A DNA stretch of 64,000 nt from Karstenula rhodostoma CBS 690.94 (GCA_010093485.1 MU001501.1:823052-887051); one strand, 5' to 3'; shown: positions 52,101 to 61,144, counted from the stretch's first letter. A program made the numbers and translations. Notes: a model not told the origin generated them from the sequence alone.

Positions 52101-52785
52101 CAGCGTCGCGAATCGCCTATGCTCCGTCAATGACGGCTACGCTACTGGTGCGGCAACAAGAGTCGTTATGAGATGGATCAAGACTATCGACTACGCCCTG
52201 CTTGAACCGGAGAACCGCAAGTGGTACAACTTCAGAGGCGGTGATCGTACGCAGTGGATGCAACAAACACTGAATTCTGGGCTGGTCAACCAGGTGAAAG
52301 CCCATGATCCTGCCCTCTTCGCGCTGTTTGGATACCTTTTGATGTGCACCGGCTCCTATACGGCAGCTCTAAATTACTTCTTCCGAGCGTTCGCCATCAC
52401 GCCCGAAGATCCGGTCTTGAACTTGTCGATCGGCGTTGCCTACTTCCAGCACGCACTGAAGCGCCTTTCGGAGAACAGGCAGTACCAAATTCAGCAAGGC
52501 ATAGCGTTCATCACACGATACTACGACTTGAGAACGAAGGACCAAGTTGTTGTTCATCAACAGGAGGCGGAATTCAATATTGGTAGAGTTTACCATGGTT
52601 TAGGCCTTGTTGCTCAGGCCATACCTTACTATCAGCGTTGCATAGCTCTAAGCGGCACCCTTGAAAGCGGGGCCGGAGAGGATTTTGCGGCCGAGGCTGC
52701 TTATGCGCTTCAGACTATTTACGTATTGAGCGGAGACTTTGAAGGGGCTCTCGAAGTGACAATGGCAAATCTCGTTATCGAGTAA
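49126..52785 (+). CDS. TFC4: RNA polymerase III transcription factor TFIIIC tau131 subunit (SFC4/TFC4)
   Basis: TPR scaffold of TFIIIC that contacts TFIIIB (Brf1, Bdp1) and so places Pol III on tRNA and 5S genes; nuclear. One uninterrupted exon, 1,219 residues. The N-terminal ~185 residues are Pro/Gly then acidic (EEDSEEERL, SEDELEENPEDF). Residues about 188-240 hold a cluster of AT-hook-like motifs (RGRPKTK, RRGRPP, RRGRKPGTKGRPKGK). TPR arrays start at about 245 (LANEAYMKEDYDTAMSHAKEAIKLNPE) and continue to the C-terminus, with a charged linker near 690-770. The end (YVLSGDFEGALEVTMANLVIE) matches the tau131 C-terminal TPR. The identification rests on TPR layout, length and the terminal blocks. 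The basic AT-hook cluster is more prominent than in yeast. Confidence 0.9.
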   Translation: MNSRGRPHGQWPARNRNGPRSGQFVPVAGTFSEPASQPIGYPRHPHIPTPAHHLFPTQHAYNGSARVPISNSEFEHAQANFSSAPYPQPLDAPLFTEPVEYEGFIPAPGHENDHVAAPDTFDNRRYDYDYETSSLEEDSEEERLTAEAALTHDREEDKDFSLSEDELEENPEDFMIVGADLSEEETVPKRGRPKTKSTTGSRRGRPPLDGRGGSRPMARRGRKPGTKGRPKGKIGPRPVADPGPEFKELQRLANEAYMKEDYDTAMSHAKEAIKLNPEIFSAYSLLSEIYAAVGNEEDSIGSLMGGAPTKRDKHLWYLLLERIEKIDPIEYPRMDRRMKDKLSVLCLTSIISLDSDDWDARYKKLELEVRRQRYSSCVILCRKMLKIRPHDTRVLSTMAQMGTANERQTSLHLPDIIESFESTITHFVALNDPSNSGLDFGFLYVYLDLLDKAGDYNYALVRLKTLSRWIQKRATETYWNNLDDDREFDFEDVPRRIAVAEFSQQTKKRRGNYGKGLPLEIIIKMGLFRLRTTPTNFEEAMRHLNLLYPEDDSSEETLLWEDTNLFDTVARALFETGHYQEALRFYEPLHKHSLLPRTLDSYIGMYTCYREAGDMEKAATILPVLEDWEETNLKDWATLAKFFEDQGLMAEAMRRAEVVFKNRASYLLRSNGFQHYDELRRHFFKTRKQARGQHGARKARVKKYMKKLKAATRDEVDTDQEENTIERPSLGPLKNRPKKGLFRTKEQPLEKKPQTFMPLDEPKTLEGTAVPLTAIDHNIFRKKLKNLADNYAVELAAARLKHREIVASFAQLGQLCDNADGGGQSASTEYLSIARELIEEFSTFDIFYSDRRQPFRGYFRRLGSGDLWKDSALMILAVGANRVEDGEADIELKERPDTTPEDFFGIHFDKWAEVFCRYALLLAREGAEERCFNVLDVALQSNVFYKSQKYTCDIELCRLSCALAVDDSQQVSTSIRYLLKTYPFGTEIFRLYSVANRLCSVNDGYATGAATRVVMRWIKTIDYALLEPENRKWYNFRGGDRTQWMQQTLNSGLVNQVKAHDPALFALFGYLLMCTGSYTAALNYFFRAFAITPEDPVLNLSIGVAYFQHALKRLSENRQYQIQQGIAFITRYYDLRTKDQVVVHQQEAEFNIGRVYHGLGLVAQAIPYYQRCIALSGTLESGAGEDFAAEAAYALQTIYVLSGDFEGALEVTMANLVIE

Positions 52786-53950
52786 GACCTCAGAGTAAGT
52801 ACGGTGTAAGCAAGAATGGAACAAGACACGATTTGTTTACGTCTTAGATCATGCGAGTTCGAAGCAACCGAGACAAACATGGAGATGAAACGTTGGTAGC
52901 AGATACATATACCCAATTCCGCCAAAAGCATATGCAGTTCGCTTGAATAGTTGTCCACGCTGAGGTTCCAGGTAGCCTGTCGAACTTCGAACTCCCTGTT
53001 CATACCCTGCGATCACGTTGCACTGCGACAAACATGAGAGACTCGATTACTTAGAGACCCTGTGTAGCATTCTCGTTGTTTCTACGGGGAGAGCCCATCA
53101 TGCATGGTACAGGAAAGGGTCGAGGTTTCCCGATGCAGTGGAACGCAGGCGCTTACCGCAGGGCACTTCGCTACAGCTTGCCAGCCTGGTGAATACTGTG
53201 TAACGCTGGCCAGCCACATCATCACACCGCTCTATTCCTGTATGTCGGGCTCCTTTCATTTCATCTGCCCCAGGTACCTACGGTTACCGTTGCATGGTCC
53301 TGCTAACCGGTGAGCGTGATCCCGCGGCCCCGAGCATTGGTCACGCTACCTCGTCGCCTGGAACCGGTGTGATGCGGATCTATGGGCGTGTGTGCGACGT
53401 GATGTCCACTGTGAATGTATATTTGATTGTTATAAAAGGCACGTAGGACATGCAATGGTGAAGAGACGGGCGGGTCCAGTGACACGGTCTTGAGTCAAGT
53501 ATCGAAAGAGCCAACTTGATCTGCGCACGGTCTTCAGTGAGCGTCAAACGGCTGCACCCGTTCTCTTCTGGGACCTATATGATACCGTGTTCGTTGCAAC
53601 GTTGTGACGGAATTGAGCTGCAAGGGCAGGTTGGCTTGCAATCTCGTACTCATACATGAGGCTTATCAGTGTGCGAAGGGATTGCTAGGGCACACAATAC
53701 GGAATCTCCAGCTGAAGAACGTAGGTGCTTGGCCTCTTTGTTTCGTGACAGTACATACCTACCTACTCGTACGGAGCATTCAATCTCTCTCAGTCCGAAT
53801 AGCGCACTTGCCCTGTTGCCCTATTCCCGGTCCAATGCGCGTCCCACCACCTCCATGTATGGTGAATACATCGCTTCAATGTCCTCATCTTTGCGGGAGG
53901 CACCTATGTATGCATTCGAGTCAGATGAAAACCTGGAGGCTCGCACAGGT
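52786..53950. other. 1.2-kb region downstream of the TFIIIC gene
   Basis: It holds the 3' end of the TFIIIC gene. Short frames on both strands (for example 53,604-54,140 plus) overlap the kinesin-like relic or have no features. I see no gene. Confidence 0.45.
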
Positions 53951-54625
53951 TCATTTACCGTATTCTTGCTCGTCATCGCTATCTCTATCTGCGGGGTCCG
54001 CGTCGTACAGATCCCCCTCACCGCCGGACGAAACAGCTCCCAACACCACCAGGCTCCGAAACCGCTTCTTCATCCCCCGCAACGAATTACGGAGTAACGG
54101 ATCTTCGGGAAATAGCGAAAGACTGATGCCAAACTCGTAGAGCTTTTCCACATCTGCTATCATCTGCTCCGCCCCGGACCCTGACCTTCTCCTCGCCCTC
54201 TGCCCAGGTGTGATGGAAGAATCTCTTCGGGCCGAATTGGCTTCGAAATCTCCGACCCTATGCGCGTATCCGCAACAAATAGTGAAACGGGGGAAATCAT
54301 CCCATCTTTCCTACTCACTCTTGTATGCCCGAAATTGTGCTGCTGTTGCTCTTGCTGGCGACCTGTGTTCGCGTTATGGCCGTTTGTCAAGATACCATGG
54401 AGTGAAAACCGTTCGTTGAGCCGTGGTAGACTCATCTATCCCGACGGCAAAGACCGTGAATGTCTTGCCAGAGCCTGTCTGACCATAGACGAATAAGGTC
54501 CCGACACCACCGTTCCACGCATATGGTACAAGGTCAACGACGAGCTCTTCATAAACCTCCTCGGTGGCTGCGTCCATGTTGAAAAGCCGATATATTTGGT
54601 AATCGGAAGACTGAACATCTCCAAT
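53951..54625 (-). pseudogene. Kinesin-like gene fragments, broken
   Basis: A minus-strand frame at about 54,625-54,374 reads SSDYQIYRLFNMDAATEEVYEEL, then TLFVYGQTGSGKTFTV, the N-terminal half of a kinesin motor with an intact P-loop (GQTGSGKT, about 54,486-54,465). It runs into unrelated sequence and a stop soon after, so the switch regions and the rest of the motor are missing. A second frame at about 54,163-53,951 (ADVEKLYEFGISLSLFPEDP, then KKRFRSLVVLGAVS) is strongly protein-like and may be another part of the same former gene, but it is out of frame with the first. I read this as a truncated, rearranged relic. Unrecognised introns could explain part of the breakage, but not the loss of most of the motor. 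Confidence 0.55.
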
Positions 54626-54742
54626 CAGCAGGATAGCTTTCTTCTGTTGAACTCGGTGCTACATACTGTCGTATAAGCAAGGGTGCGCAGCCGCACGCTA
54701 GTTTCTGAGCAGATGTTTCCCGACCATGGCGACGTCTGCTGA

Positions 54743-54910
54743 AGAGGGGGCACGCCGCCCGAAGCGCTCCAGGTCGACTTCTCCGTGCACAAGAAGTGCA
54801 AGGACATTGACCAGGTAAAGAAGTGGGTGAGATCGAACATTTTAATTGAGAGCTTCAAGGATCTGTTCGTGAAGGAGTTGGAGTTTACACCTGCGCCCAT
54901 CATTATGTAG
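54743..54910 (+). pseudogene. Protein-like C-terminal fragment, family unknown
   Basis: A plus-strand frame of about 55 codons ends at TAG (54,908-54,910) and reads EALQVDFSVHKKCKDIDQV, then KKWVRSNILIESFKDLF, then ELEFTPAPIIM. Its amphipathic, low-bias content looks like real protein, but I do not recognise the family. There is a stop just upstream and no start, so it is a scrap or a last exon. Confidence 0.35.
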
Positions 54911-55120
54911 CCGTGCATCAAACAGCGTTTCCCATTTGATACTCATTCTGCTGGGACAAACCGAATGCTCATCGGAGAGACTCCGAAGGGGAACTTCCCC
55001 CATCATGCTATTGACTTGAGAACCATGTGGCCCTATCGCACTGATTATACAATTGCGGGCCTTCTATTATACAGTTACAAGTGGCACCTGAGTGCATTCG
55101 CACATCATACCCGGCAGCTA

Positions 55121-57493
55121 TCAAGCGCCTGGGTCCCTTACACCCCATTTCCCTACCTCTTTCATAGCCTCTTCTCCACCCTCCGCTAGCTTTGCGTCCC
55201 CCAAGACGCCTGCGATGCACTTCCAGCCGTCCCTCCCACCTCCCCACCTCAGCACCTCATTCTTGTACTTCTCCCCGTTCAGTCTGTCTACACTGCCTTC
55301 CTTTCCTTGCTTCTGGAACACGTCGCTCCAGATCTTGCCAGCGATGGCACGATCGAAGAGGTAGCTGTAGTACGTAGCACCATAACCAAACAGGTGGCCG
55401 AAGAAGCCTTGCCATGCGGTGCCGGCGGGTTCGGAAATTGAAGCGTGGGCATTGTAGACGTCGTGGTAGACCTTTGTAGAGTTGAAGTCGGGTGATAGTG
55501 GGCTCTGGGTATGGTACGCTTGATCGAGCATGGCGAGGAGGATTTGGGCCTCCGTTTCTGCGGGCTGCGTCTTGATGTCGATAGCCAGGCGCTTCTCGAG
55601 GGCTGCCATGGGGAGAGGAGCATCGGTTTCCCAATGGCGAGCGAACAATCCGAGGACGCTGGGACAGGAAGCGAAGTGCTCCATGAGAACGGAGGGTAAT
55701 TCGGCAAAGTCGGTGGCGCATCGCGTTCCCGAAACGTTTTGGAGGGATGTGCGGCCAAGGAACGAGTGCAGTGCGTGGCCCATTTCGTGGAAGAGGGTGC
55801 GCACATCATTGAAGTTGAGGAGGGTCGGCCGGTGTTGTTGTCGGGAGAAGTCGCAGATGAGCGCTATGGTAGGTAGCTGGAAGTACGATTTGGTGTCCTT
55901 GTTGTACGCAACGGCCATGCCGTCGGTGGCTGCTTCCACTGGCGAAGAGAATGGGTGATTGAGCTGGCCCATTTCTTCAATTTCCGAAGGCAGAATCTCG
56001 CGCGAGCAGCGCAAGGTAAAGTGGGCTGGATTTGGGGTTTTGCCCTCGCGGGAAAAGAGATCGCAGTACAACACAGCGATATGACCGTCGGTATCAGAGA
56101 CAACATCCAATCGTCGCACGCCATCTTCCCACACCTCGCCAGGCTGGGTCTCTCGAGGGACCAGACGGATGCCATACAGACGATCAAATAACCTCGACAG
56201 ACCTTGCATGACGGTCCCGACGGAAAAGTAGGCTGAGAGGAAGTCTGGCGTGCGGATCTTGGTATCCATGTTGGAGAGCAACTTGGAGGTGTAGTAGTAT
56301 CTGTCCCAAGCATTGATTCTGTCCGGAGCATTGTCCAGGTGAGCGTCGGCCCGTTTGAGCTCCAGTAGCTCCTCCAACTCTTGGTTCACCTTGTGTTTGT
56401 TGTCTGCCATCAAGGCGTTCAGGAACTGGCTGACAGCTTCTGGAGATTTGGCCATTTTATTTTCAAGCGTCATATGTGCAAAGTTTTCGTAGCCGGACAG
56501 CTTGGCCAGCTCTGCCCTACTCGTCAACATGGTCTCTAGCCTATTGATGCTGGGCTTGTTCGCCGTCCGTACGGCCATGTAGATTTCTCTTCGAACTTCG
56601 GCGTCTTCGACATATCGCAGTGCCATCTGAGCCTCGTGGTTCATGGTCCCAATCTTGGTCTCCCCCCACTTTGTGAGGGCGCGTGCCATGTTTGGTTCAA
56701 GGCCCTTCATTCTCTTGCTGTCGAAGCGCAAATGGCTGACCTCGGGAGCCATCCTCTCGGTGAAGTCGGTGCCCACGTCGGCAATCTCGCCGCTGAGGTC
56801 TACGAAACGCTGGCGCGTGCCCTCGGGGAGGTTTATGGCACTTCGTGCAAAGTCCTCGATCAAGATGTTGGCAACGACTCGCTCTTGTTCGGACCAGCTG
56901 TCCCAGACCTCGGGGGTTGCGGCAGCCTTTTTGATCTGGTCGTTCAGGACGGTTGTGGTGTTGAGCTGGTTCATGTACTGGAACATGACGGCATAGGCCT
57001 TGTGGGCGGCTTGTTGTATGCTCCTGCTCGGGTGGGTGCCGCGTACAAAGTCGGCGAGATCGATGACCCTGCAGAGGAGGTCGCTCAGCCTGTCCAGCTC
57101 CCTGACCATGCCCTTGTATTCCTGGATGGTGTCCGCCATGGCCACCTTTTCCACGACGGCGTTGCATCTTTGCAGCGTTATGGACACGAAGTCGACGAAG
57201 CCCTCGGGGCTCGAGAGGTAGCGGTTTCCCACGATACCGGTGGGCGGGTTCTTCTTGGATGCGCGCCGGAAGTCGTCCCAGACGCGGGGGTTGTCGAAGA
57301 TGCTGCGCAGGGTGGCATCGTCTTCCTTGGCCCGGGCGGTTGGCAGTGCGTACAGCTTCGAGGCGGGCAGCGGTGCGGCATCGCGCACAGCGGCGGCGAA
57401 GCTGGAGTTCCATCTGTGCTGCCTCTGCGACTGCTGCAGACAGCGGCGGCACACCCAGGGCGCTGCCGTTGGCCGCGCAAGTCGCTTCAGCAT
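55121..57493 (-). CDS. OCT1: Mitochondrial intermediate peptidase OCT1
   Basis: Zinc metallopeptidase (family M3A, thimet type) of the mitochondrial matrix. It removes an N-terminal octapeptide from imported precursors after the main processing peptidase has cut. One exon, 790 residues, a normal length. The N-terminus is basic and hydroxyl-rich (MLKRLARPTAAPWVCRRCLQ), a mitochondrial presequence. The zinc site is FHEMGHALHS with His569, Glu570 and His573; the third ligand Glu lies in the following helix (around SVLMEHFAS). VYHDVYNAHASI and FGHLFGYGATYYSYLFDRAIA near the C-terminus match the M3A domain. It is divergent from the MICOS gene, which also serves mitochondria. Confidence 0.95.
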   Translation of the reverse strand: MLKRLARPTAAPWVCRRCLQQSQRQHRWNSSFAAAVRDAAPLPASKLYALPTARAKEDDATLRSIFDNPRVWDDFRRASKKNPPTGIVGNRYLSSPEGFVDFVSITLQRCNAVVEKVAMADTIQEYKGMVRELDRLSDLLCRVIDLADFVRGTHPSRSIQQAAHKAYAVMFQYMNQLNTTTVLNDQIKKAAATPEVWDSWSEQERVVANILIEDFARSAINLPEGTRQRFVDLSGEIADVGTDFTERMAPEVSHLRFDSKRMKGLEPNMARALTKWGETKIGTMNHEAQMALRYVEDAEVRREIYMAVRTANKPSINRLETMLTSRAELAKLSGYENFAHMTLENKMAKSPEAVSQFLNALMADNKHKVNQELEELLELKRADAHLDNAPDRINAWDRYYYTSKLLSNMDTKIRTPDFLSAYFSVGTVMQGLSRLFDRLYGIRLVPRETQPGEVWEDGVRRLDVVSDTDGHIAVLYCDLFSREGKTPNPAHFTLRCSREILPSEIEEMGQLNHPFSSPVEAATDGMAVAYNKDTKSYFQLPTIALICDFSRQQHRPTLLNFNDVRTLFHEMGHALHSFLGRTSLQNVSGTRCATDFAELPSVLMEHFASCPSVLGLFARHWETDAPLPMAALEKRLAIDIKTQPAETEAQILLAMLDQAYHTQSPLSPDFNSTKVYHDVYNAHASISEPAGTAWQGFFGHLFGYGATYYSYLFDRAIAGKIWSDVFQKQGKEGSVDRLNGEKYKNEVLRWGGGRDGWKCIAGVLGDAKLAEGGEEAMKEVGKWGVRDPGA

Positions 57494-57763
57494 GGCGGGC
57501 TGGCGTCAATGATGTGCACAGTACCTATGCTGGGCATGGGCGTAGGCATGGGCATGGGCATGGGCATGGGCGTGCAGGTGGGCGTCCTCGGCTGGGCCAG
57601 GATGGATCGGGCGTTGCAGGGGCCCGGCGCAGCGCAGCTTGGCCTGCTCAGTGCTTTCGCTTTCTCGCGGACCTCGACGCCGGCTGTGCTTGAAGGCTAA
57701 GCTTGCACGGCGAACCCACGCAGCATCACCAGCGCCTTCCATTGCGCCTGCCCCGCACACACA
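57494..57763. promoter_or_regulatory. Divergent promoter OCT1/MICOS with GGGCAT hexamer repeat
   Basis: 270 bases separate the two start codons. At 57,531-57,572 there is a short tandem array of GGGCAT/GGGCGT hexamers just upstream of OCT1. It may bind a regulator or be a simple repeat; the sequence alone does not tell. Confidence 0.55.
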
Positions 57764-58616
57764 ATGGCCTTTCGACCGCTGCTCCGCCAGGTGAGCAACC
57801 CGCCCGCTCTGCCCGGCTGCCCGACTGCCAGCTAACCCGCGACAGCGCTTTGCTCCCGTCTGGGCTGTCGCCGTGGCCGCCGCGCCCATTTCGCTGTCCT
57901 CGCCGCCCGTCGACGACGCCCTCACAGACGCTGCGGTATGTGTTGCACGCTACGGCGCCGTACCATTGCCTGTCCCACACGCTCACACTCCCCAGCTCAA
58001 CCGGAAACCCATCTACGACGAGGCGCCTCTGGACACGACCGCGCCCTCGCCCACCCAGCCCGCCGCGCCCTCGACACCCGCCTCCGACGCCGTCTACCGC
58101 CCGACACCCACCGACCGTCTCGCCGTCCAGATAGGCAAGGCCCGCCTTGCCATGTACCAACAAGCCGTGCGCGCCGAGGACGGCGTCAACAATGCCTTGA
58201 CCGAGACCCTCCGCCTCGAGCACTCCTTCACCTCCACCATCCGCTCCCTGGCCCCGCCCCGAGAGTCTGCCGAGAGAGTGTTCCCCGGAGTGCTCTACGT
58301 CCTGGTGGCCAGCATGGCCGGAAGCATCATAACCCGCAACCGCAACATCCTCCTCCGCGCCACCGTCCCGGCCGCCATTGGCCTCGGTGCTGCATATGCT
58401 GTGCTCCCCCTCACAATGAAGAACGTCGGCGATCTGGCCTGGAAGTACGAGGAGAGGTACCCCGTATTGGCCGACGCCCACTTGCGCACCAAGGAGCGCG
58501 TGACATCGCTCTGGGAGACTGGAAAGGCCCATTCAGCCATGTCCGTTGGCATGATCCAGGACAAGGTGGCTGAGACGCGGTCAAACATGGAGGACTGGGT
58601 TAAGAAGGGGAGGTAG
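57764..58616 (+). CDS. MIC27: MICOS complex subunit MIC26/MIC27 (apolipoprotein O-like)
   Basis: Inner mitochondrial membrane protein of the MICOS complex that shapes crista junctions. Exons are 57,764-57,790, 57,846-57,935 and 57,996-58,616 (245 residues). The first exon codes just nine residues (MAFRPLLRQ), the start of a basic presequence that continues as RFAPVWAVAVAAAP. After the second junction comes LNRKPIYDEAP, a family landmark, then a Thr/Pro-rich linker. The apoO domain follows with two hydrophobic segments: FPGVLYVLVASMAGSIITRNR and ILLRATVPAAIGLGAAYAVLP. The C-terminal half is helical (WKYEERYPVLADAHL). Distinguishing MIC26 from MIC27 is not possible from sequence alone; most ascomycetes have one such gene. 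Confidence 0.9.
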
Positions 58617-59729
58617 ATGCCTGGATGGCGGAACGAAAAGTCAATCCCTTCTTGGACCTGTAATCGACTGTATCAGTATCATAGACGTGAGGATAGCCTG
58701 GCCCTGCAATGAGACACCTTGATTTCCTTTTGTTGGGCCTGGGCCTGGAGACCACATCTCGGCATTTTTTAACACGAGGGCGCTTCTCTTTACTGTATCG
58801 TAACCGACAGATCGAGCTTACCACCTTGTACAAAGCAGTAGATGGAAGCGGTGTATTCCCCTTGAAATAGATGCGTGCACATGGCGTATCATAATCTATG
58901 TGCATTCGTGATACAATACCTTTTACCATAGCAGTATGCTCCCACTGGCGGTAGCCACGGGACTCACGCACAGTAGACAATGGAAAGTTCAAAGACATCA
59001 ATTCTTTGAACTTTCCATTGTCGAAGCACCCCTCTACCTGACTGCTATACAGCTATCCGTTTCGACGTTTCATATTTCTAATCCGACAACTCACTTCGGG
59101 CATTCCTAAAGCTTCTTGGGTCCTTCAACGCCTACATCCACCTTCTCGTCTCTGTTCAGATTGGGGCTTTGGTGTGGTTGCCAGAGTGTACTCATCAATG
59201 TCGTATCACTCCGTCAACCATTGCGCAAAACACCAGACACGAATAATCTCAAATGAAGCCCTATAGAACCGTGTTACTTGGCGTGGACGACAGCCGTTGA
59301 ACACCAGAATTGGCGCCGGCAACGACAAAAGTTTCAAGTTTCAAATTTGTATACACCATACATAGGTAATGATTTGCTTACGCGAAGACACTGGGGGACA
59401 AAGCGTAACTCCAAAGTCGATATTCGCATCAGTTCGAATTGCTAGAGATCATTAGTGATGGTGTTGGTAGGGCGGAGCCAGCTCCTATGCACACCCGACA
59501 CCTGAGCAATCATACCCGAACACGTCAACATTTTATCACGCTATGACTCTCAGGTTTGCTACCCCGCTTAGCCCCGCCTCTGATTGACACGTCTTTGAAG
59601 CACACATGTCATCTTTTTTCGCGTATTGCGTCCAAACTCGATTTTGTACCTGGGATATATAATTGTCAATTTCAGAGTTTCAATATTGATCTTCAAAACC
59701 CAACGACTGTTTAGTCCGTCGCTGTGTAC
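58617..59729. other. 1.1-kb intergenic region before the tRNA gene
   Basis: It holds the MICOS gene 3' end, the perfect hairpin at 58,976-59,022 (listed separately) and the upstream flank of the tRNA-Leu gene. No reading frame is supportable. Confidence 0.5.
58976..59022. repeat. Perfect 20-bp inverted repeat with 7-nt loop
   Basis: Bases 58,976-58,995 are the exact reverse complement of 59,003-59,022, with the loop CATCAAT between them. The left arm begins GACAATGGAAAG. It lies about 360 bases after the MICOS stop codon, too far for an ordinary 3'-end signal. There is no T-run after it. Confidence 0.93.
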
Positions 59730-59872
59730 GCTGGCTTGGCCGAGGTTAGTGCATCCATCGTCTGTATCGAGACCAAAAATTAACCCCCGAGTAGTGGTCT
59801 AAGGCGGTAGATTTAAGTTTACTTACTTCTCTACTGGGGAAACCCGCGTGCGTTCGAACCGCACAGTCAGCA
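59730..59872 (+). tRNA. tRNA-Leu: tRNA-Leu (anticodon TAA), intron-containing, D-arm interrupted
   Basis: Acceptor arms GCTGGCT (59,730-59,736) and AGTCAGC (59,865-59,871) pair, with one G-U. The T-arm is GTGCG-TTCGAAC-CGCAC (59,848-59,864). A long class II variable arm (GGGGAAACCC) is present. The anticodon stem GTAGA/TCTAC encloses TAA at 59,814-59,816 and an 11-nt intron after position 37 (59,818-59,828), the normal site. The D-arm, however, reads GCCGAG, then 50 extra bases (59,745-59,794), then TGGTCTAAGGC. Removing the 50 bases restores a textbook Leu D-arm and an 82-nt tRNA. A T7 Pol III terminator is at 59,899-59,905. It may be a disrupted tRNA gene or one with a second, non-canonical intron. 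Confidence 0.82.
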
Positions 59873-60805
59873 GTATAATAGGACCTACAGAGTTCACCTT
59901 TTTTTCAAGGGGGGAAGTTGTTCTAGGTTATTGGGATTTCTTTTTGCTTTACGTTTTGACACCCTATAGAGTTCCTGTATTGCGTTTTACCGCTTCTTGT
60001 AGAAACTCGCGAAGAGTTACCAATTAATAGATGAACATAGGTAGATTAATATAGGTTAATACAACAAACAGGTATTCGATAAAATTTGATAGCACCGCCA
60101 AGGGCGAGTGTACTCACGTCCAATTCCATTGTAATAGCTGGAAGGAATGTAAGATTCATGTTGAGCTCGTGGAGGGAATGATTAGACGGCCACAGATATG
60201 CGTCAAGGTGATCAAACGAGGAACGACATTTACGATAGACGAGTTGAAACTTTTCCGCCTTTAGCTACAACTATAGTACTACATACACCAATTTCGGTCC
60301 TGAAGATCGGTGTCAATATCAGGCCCCACTCAATCACATACCATCCTGCAGGTGTGTCAGATGAGCAAAGCCATCTCAGCAACCCCCCTGTGGTATCATC
60401 TCAATTCATTTGTCGATCGGCCGTTCGCTCACTACTCCTTCCCTACTGGTAACGGGGGGTCGACTTGCGCATGCATAAGCGGGGCGCGGTTTGCACCTGT
60501 TGCACAGCTCTGAGGTGTGCAATCCGGCTAGATCTGCGGGCAGGTCAATGCATTGGGGCACAGCGCCTTCTTTGACAGTTTGTGGGACCAGCTGCCTGGT
60601 TTGCTGCCCCTCTTCACTTCAGCAGTACGATACTCCTAAAGGCCAACTCCACAACACGCGCTGTTCCAACCATGTTAGATGCATTAATTCTAACCTTGAG
60701 CTCTACGAAAGGATTATTATGACTTTGTGCTCTGGTTCTTGTTTTGGTTCGTCTTCTTTCCAGCAGCTTCGTAAGAGAAAGTTCATTGACTGAGGCCCAC
60801 ACCAG
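59873..60805. other. 0.9-kb region with no supportable gene
   Basis: Apart from the T-run after the tRNA (59,899-59,905), I see only short featureless frames. The plus frame at 60,198-60,452 has no family resemblance. Confidence 0.45.
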
Positions 60806-61123
60806 GTTCTCACAAATGCATTCTACAACGTGTACTTGCATCCTATACGGCATGTACCAGGGCCTTTCTGGGCCAGAGCAAGCGCTATACCGTCATGGTA
60901 TTACACGGCCAGCGGTAAATACCATATCTGGCTGTGGCAGTTGTTTCAAATTCATGGCAAGAGGATCCGTGAAGCGCCCAATTTGGTTCTATTCTGTGAT
61001 CCTGATGCCCATGCGGCTATCTATGGCACGAAGTCCAATGTTAGACGGAGCACATTCTACGTGGGGTTGACAAAGAATATCCAAGAAAAAACGACCCTGA
61101 ATAGCCGGGACAGAGCATGGTGA
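60806..61123 (+). pseudogene. Cytochrome P450 N-terminal relic
   Basis: A plus-strand frame reads AFYNVYLHPIRHVPGPFWARASAIP, then WYY---GKYHIWLWQLFQ-HGKRIREAPNLVLFCDPDAHAAIYGTKSNVRRSTFY, the membrane-proximal hinge and first helices of a fungal P450 (P-PGP hinge, then helix A, then the L-F region). It stops at TGA (61,121-61,123) after about 105 codons. The I-helix, the ExxR and the heme-binding Cys loop are absent. No start codon precedes the frame. It is the scrap of a former P450 gene, of the kind found in secondary metabolism or detoxification. The dispersed repeat copy B begins 22 bases after it, which may mark what broke it. Confidence 0.75.
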
Positions 61124-61144
61124 ATGCCACCGATACTACATTGT

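Noticed and set aside
56636..57700. 354-codon plus-strand frame
   Set aside because: Antisense shadow of OCT1, which has full family motifs on the minus strand.
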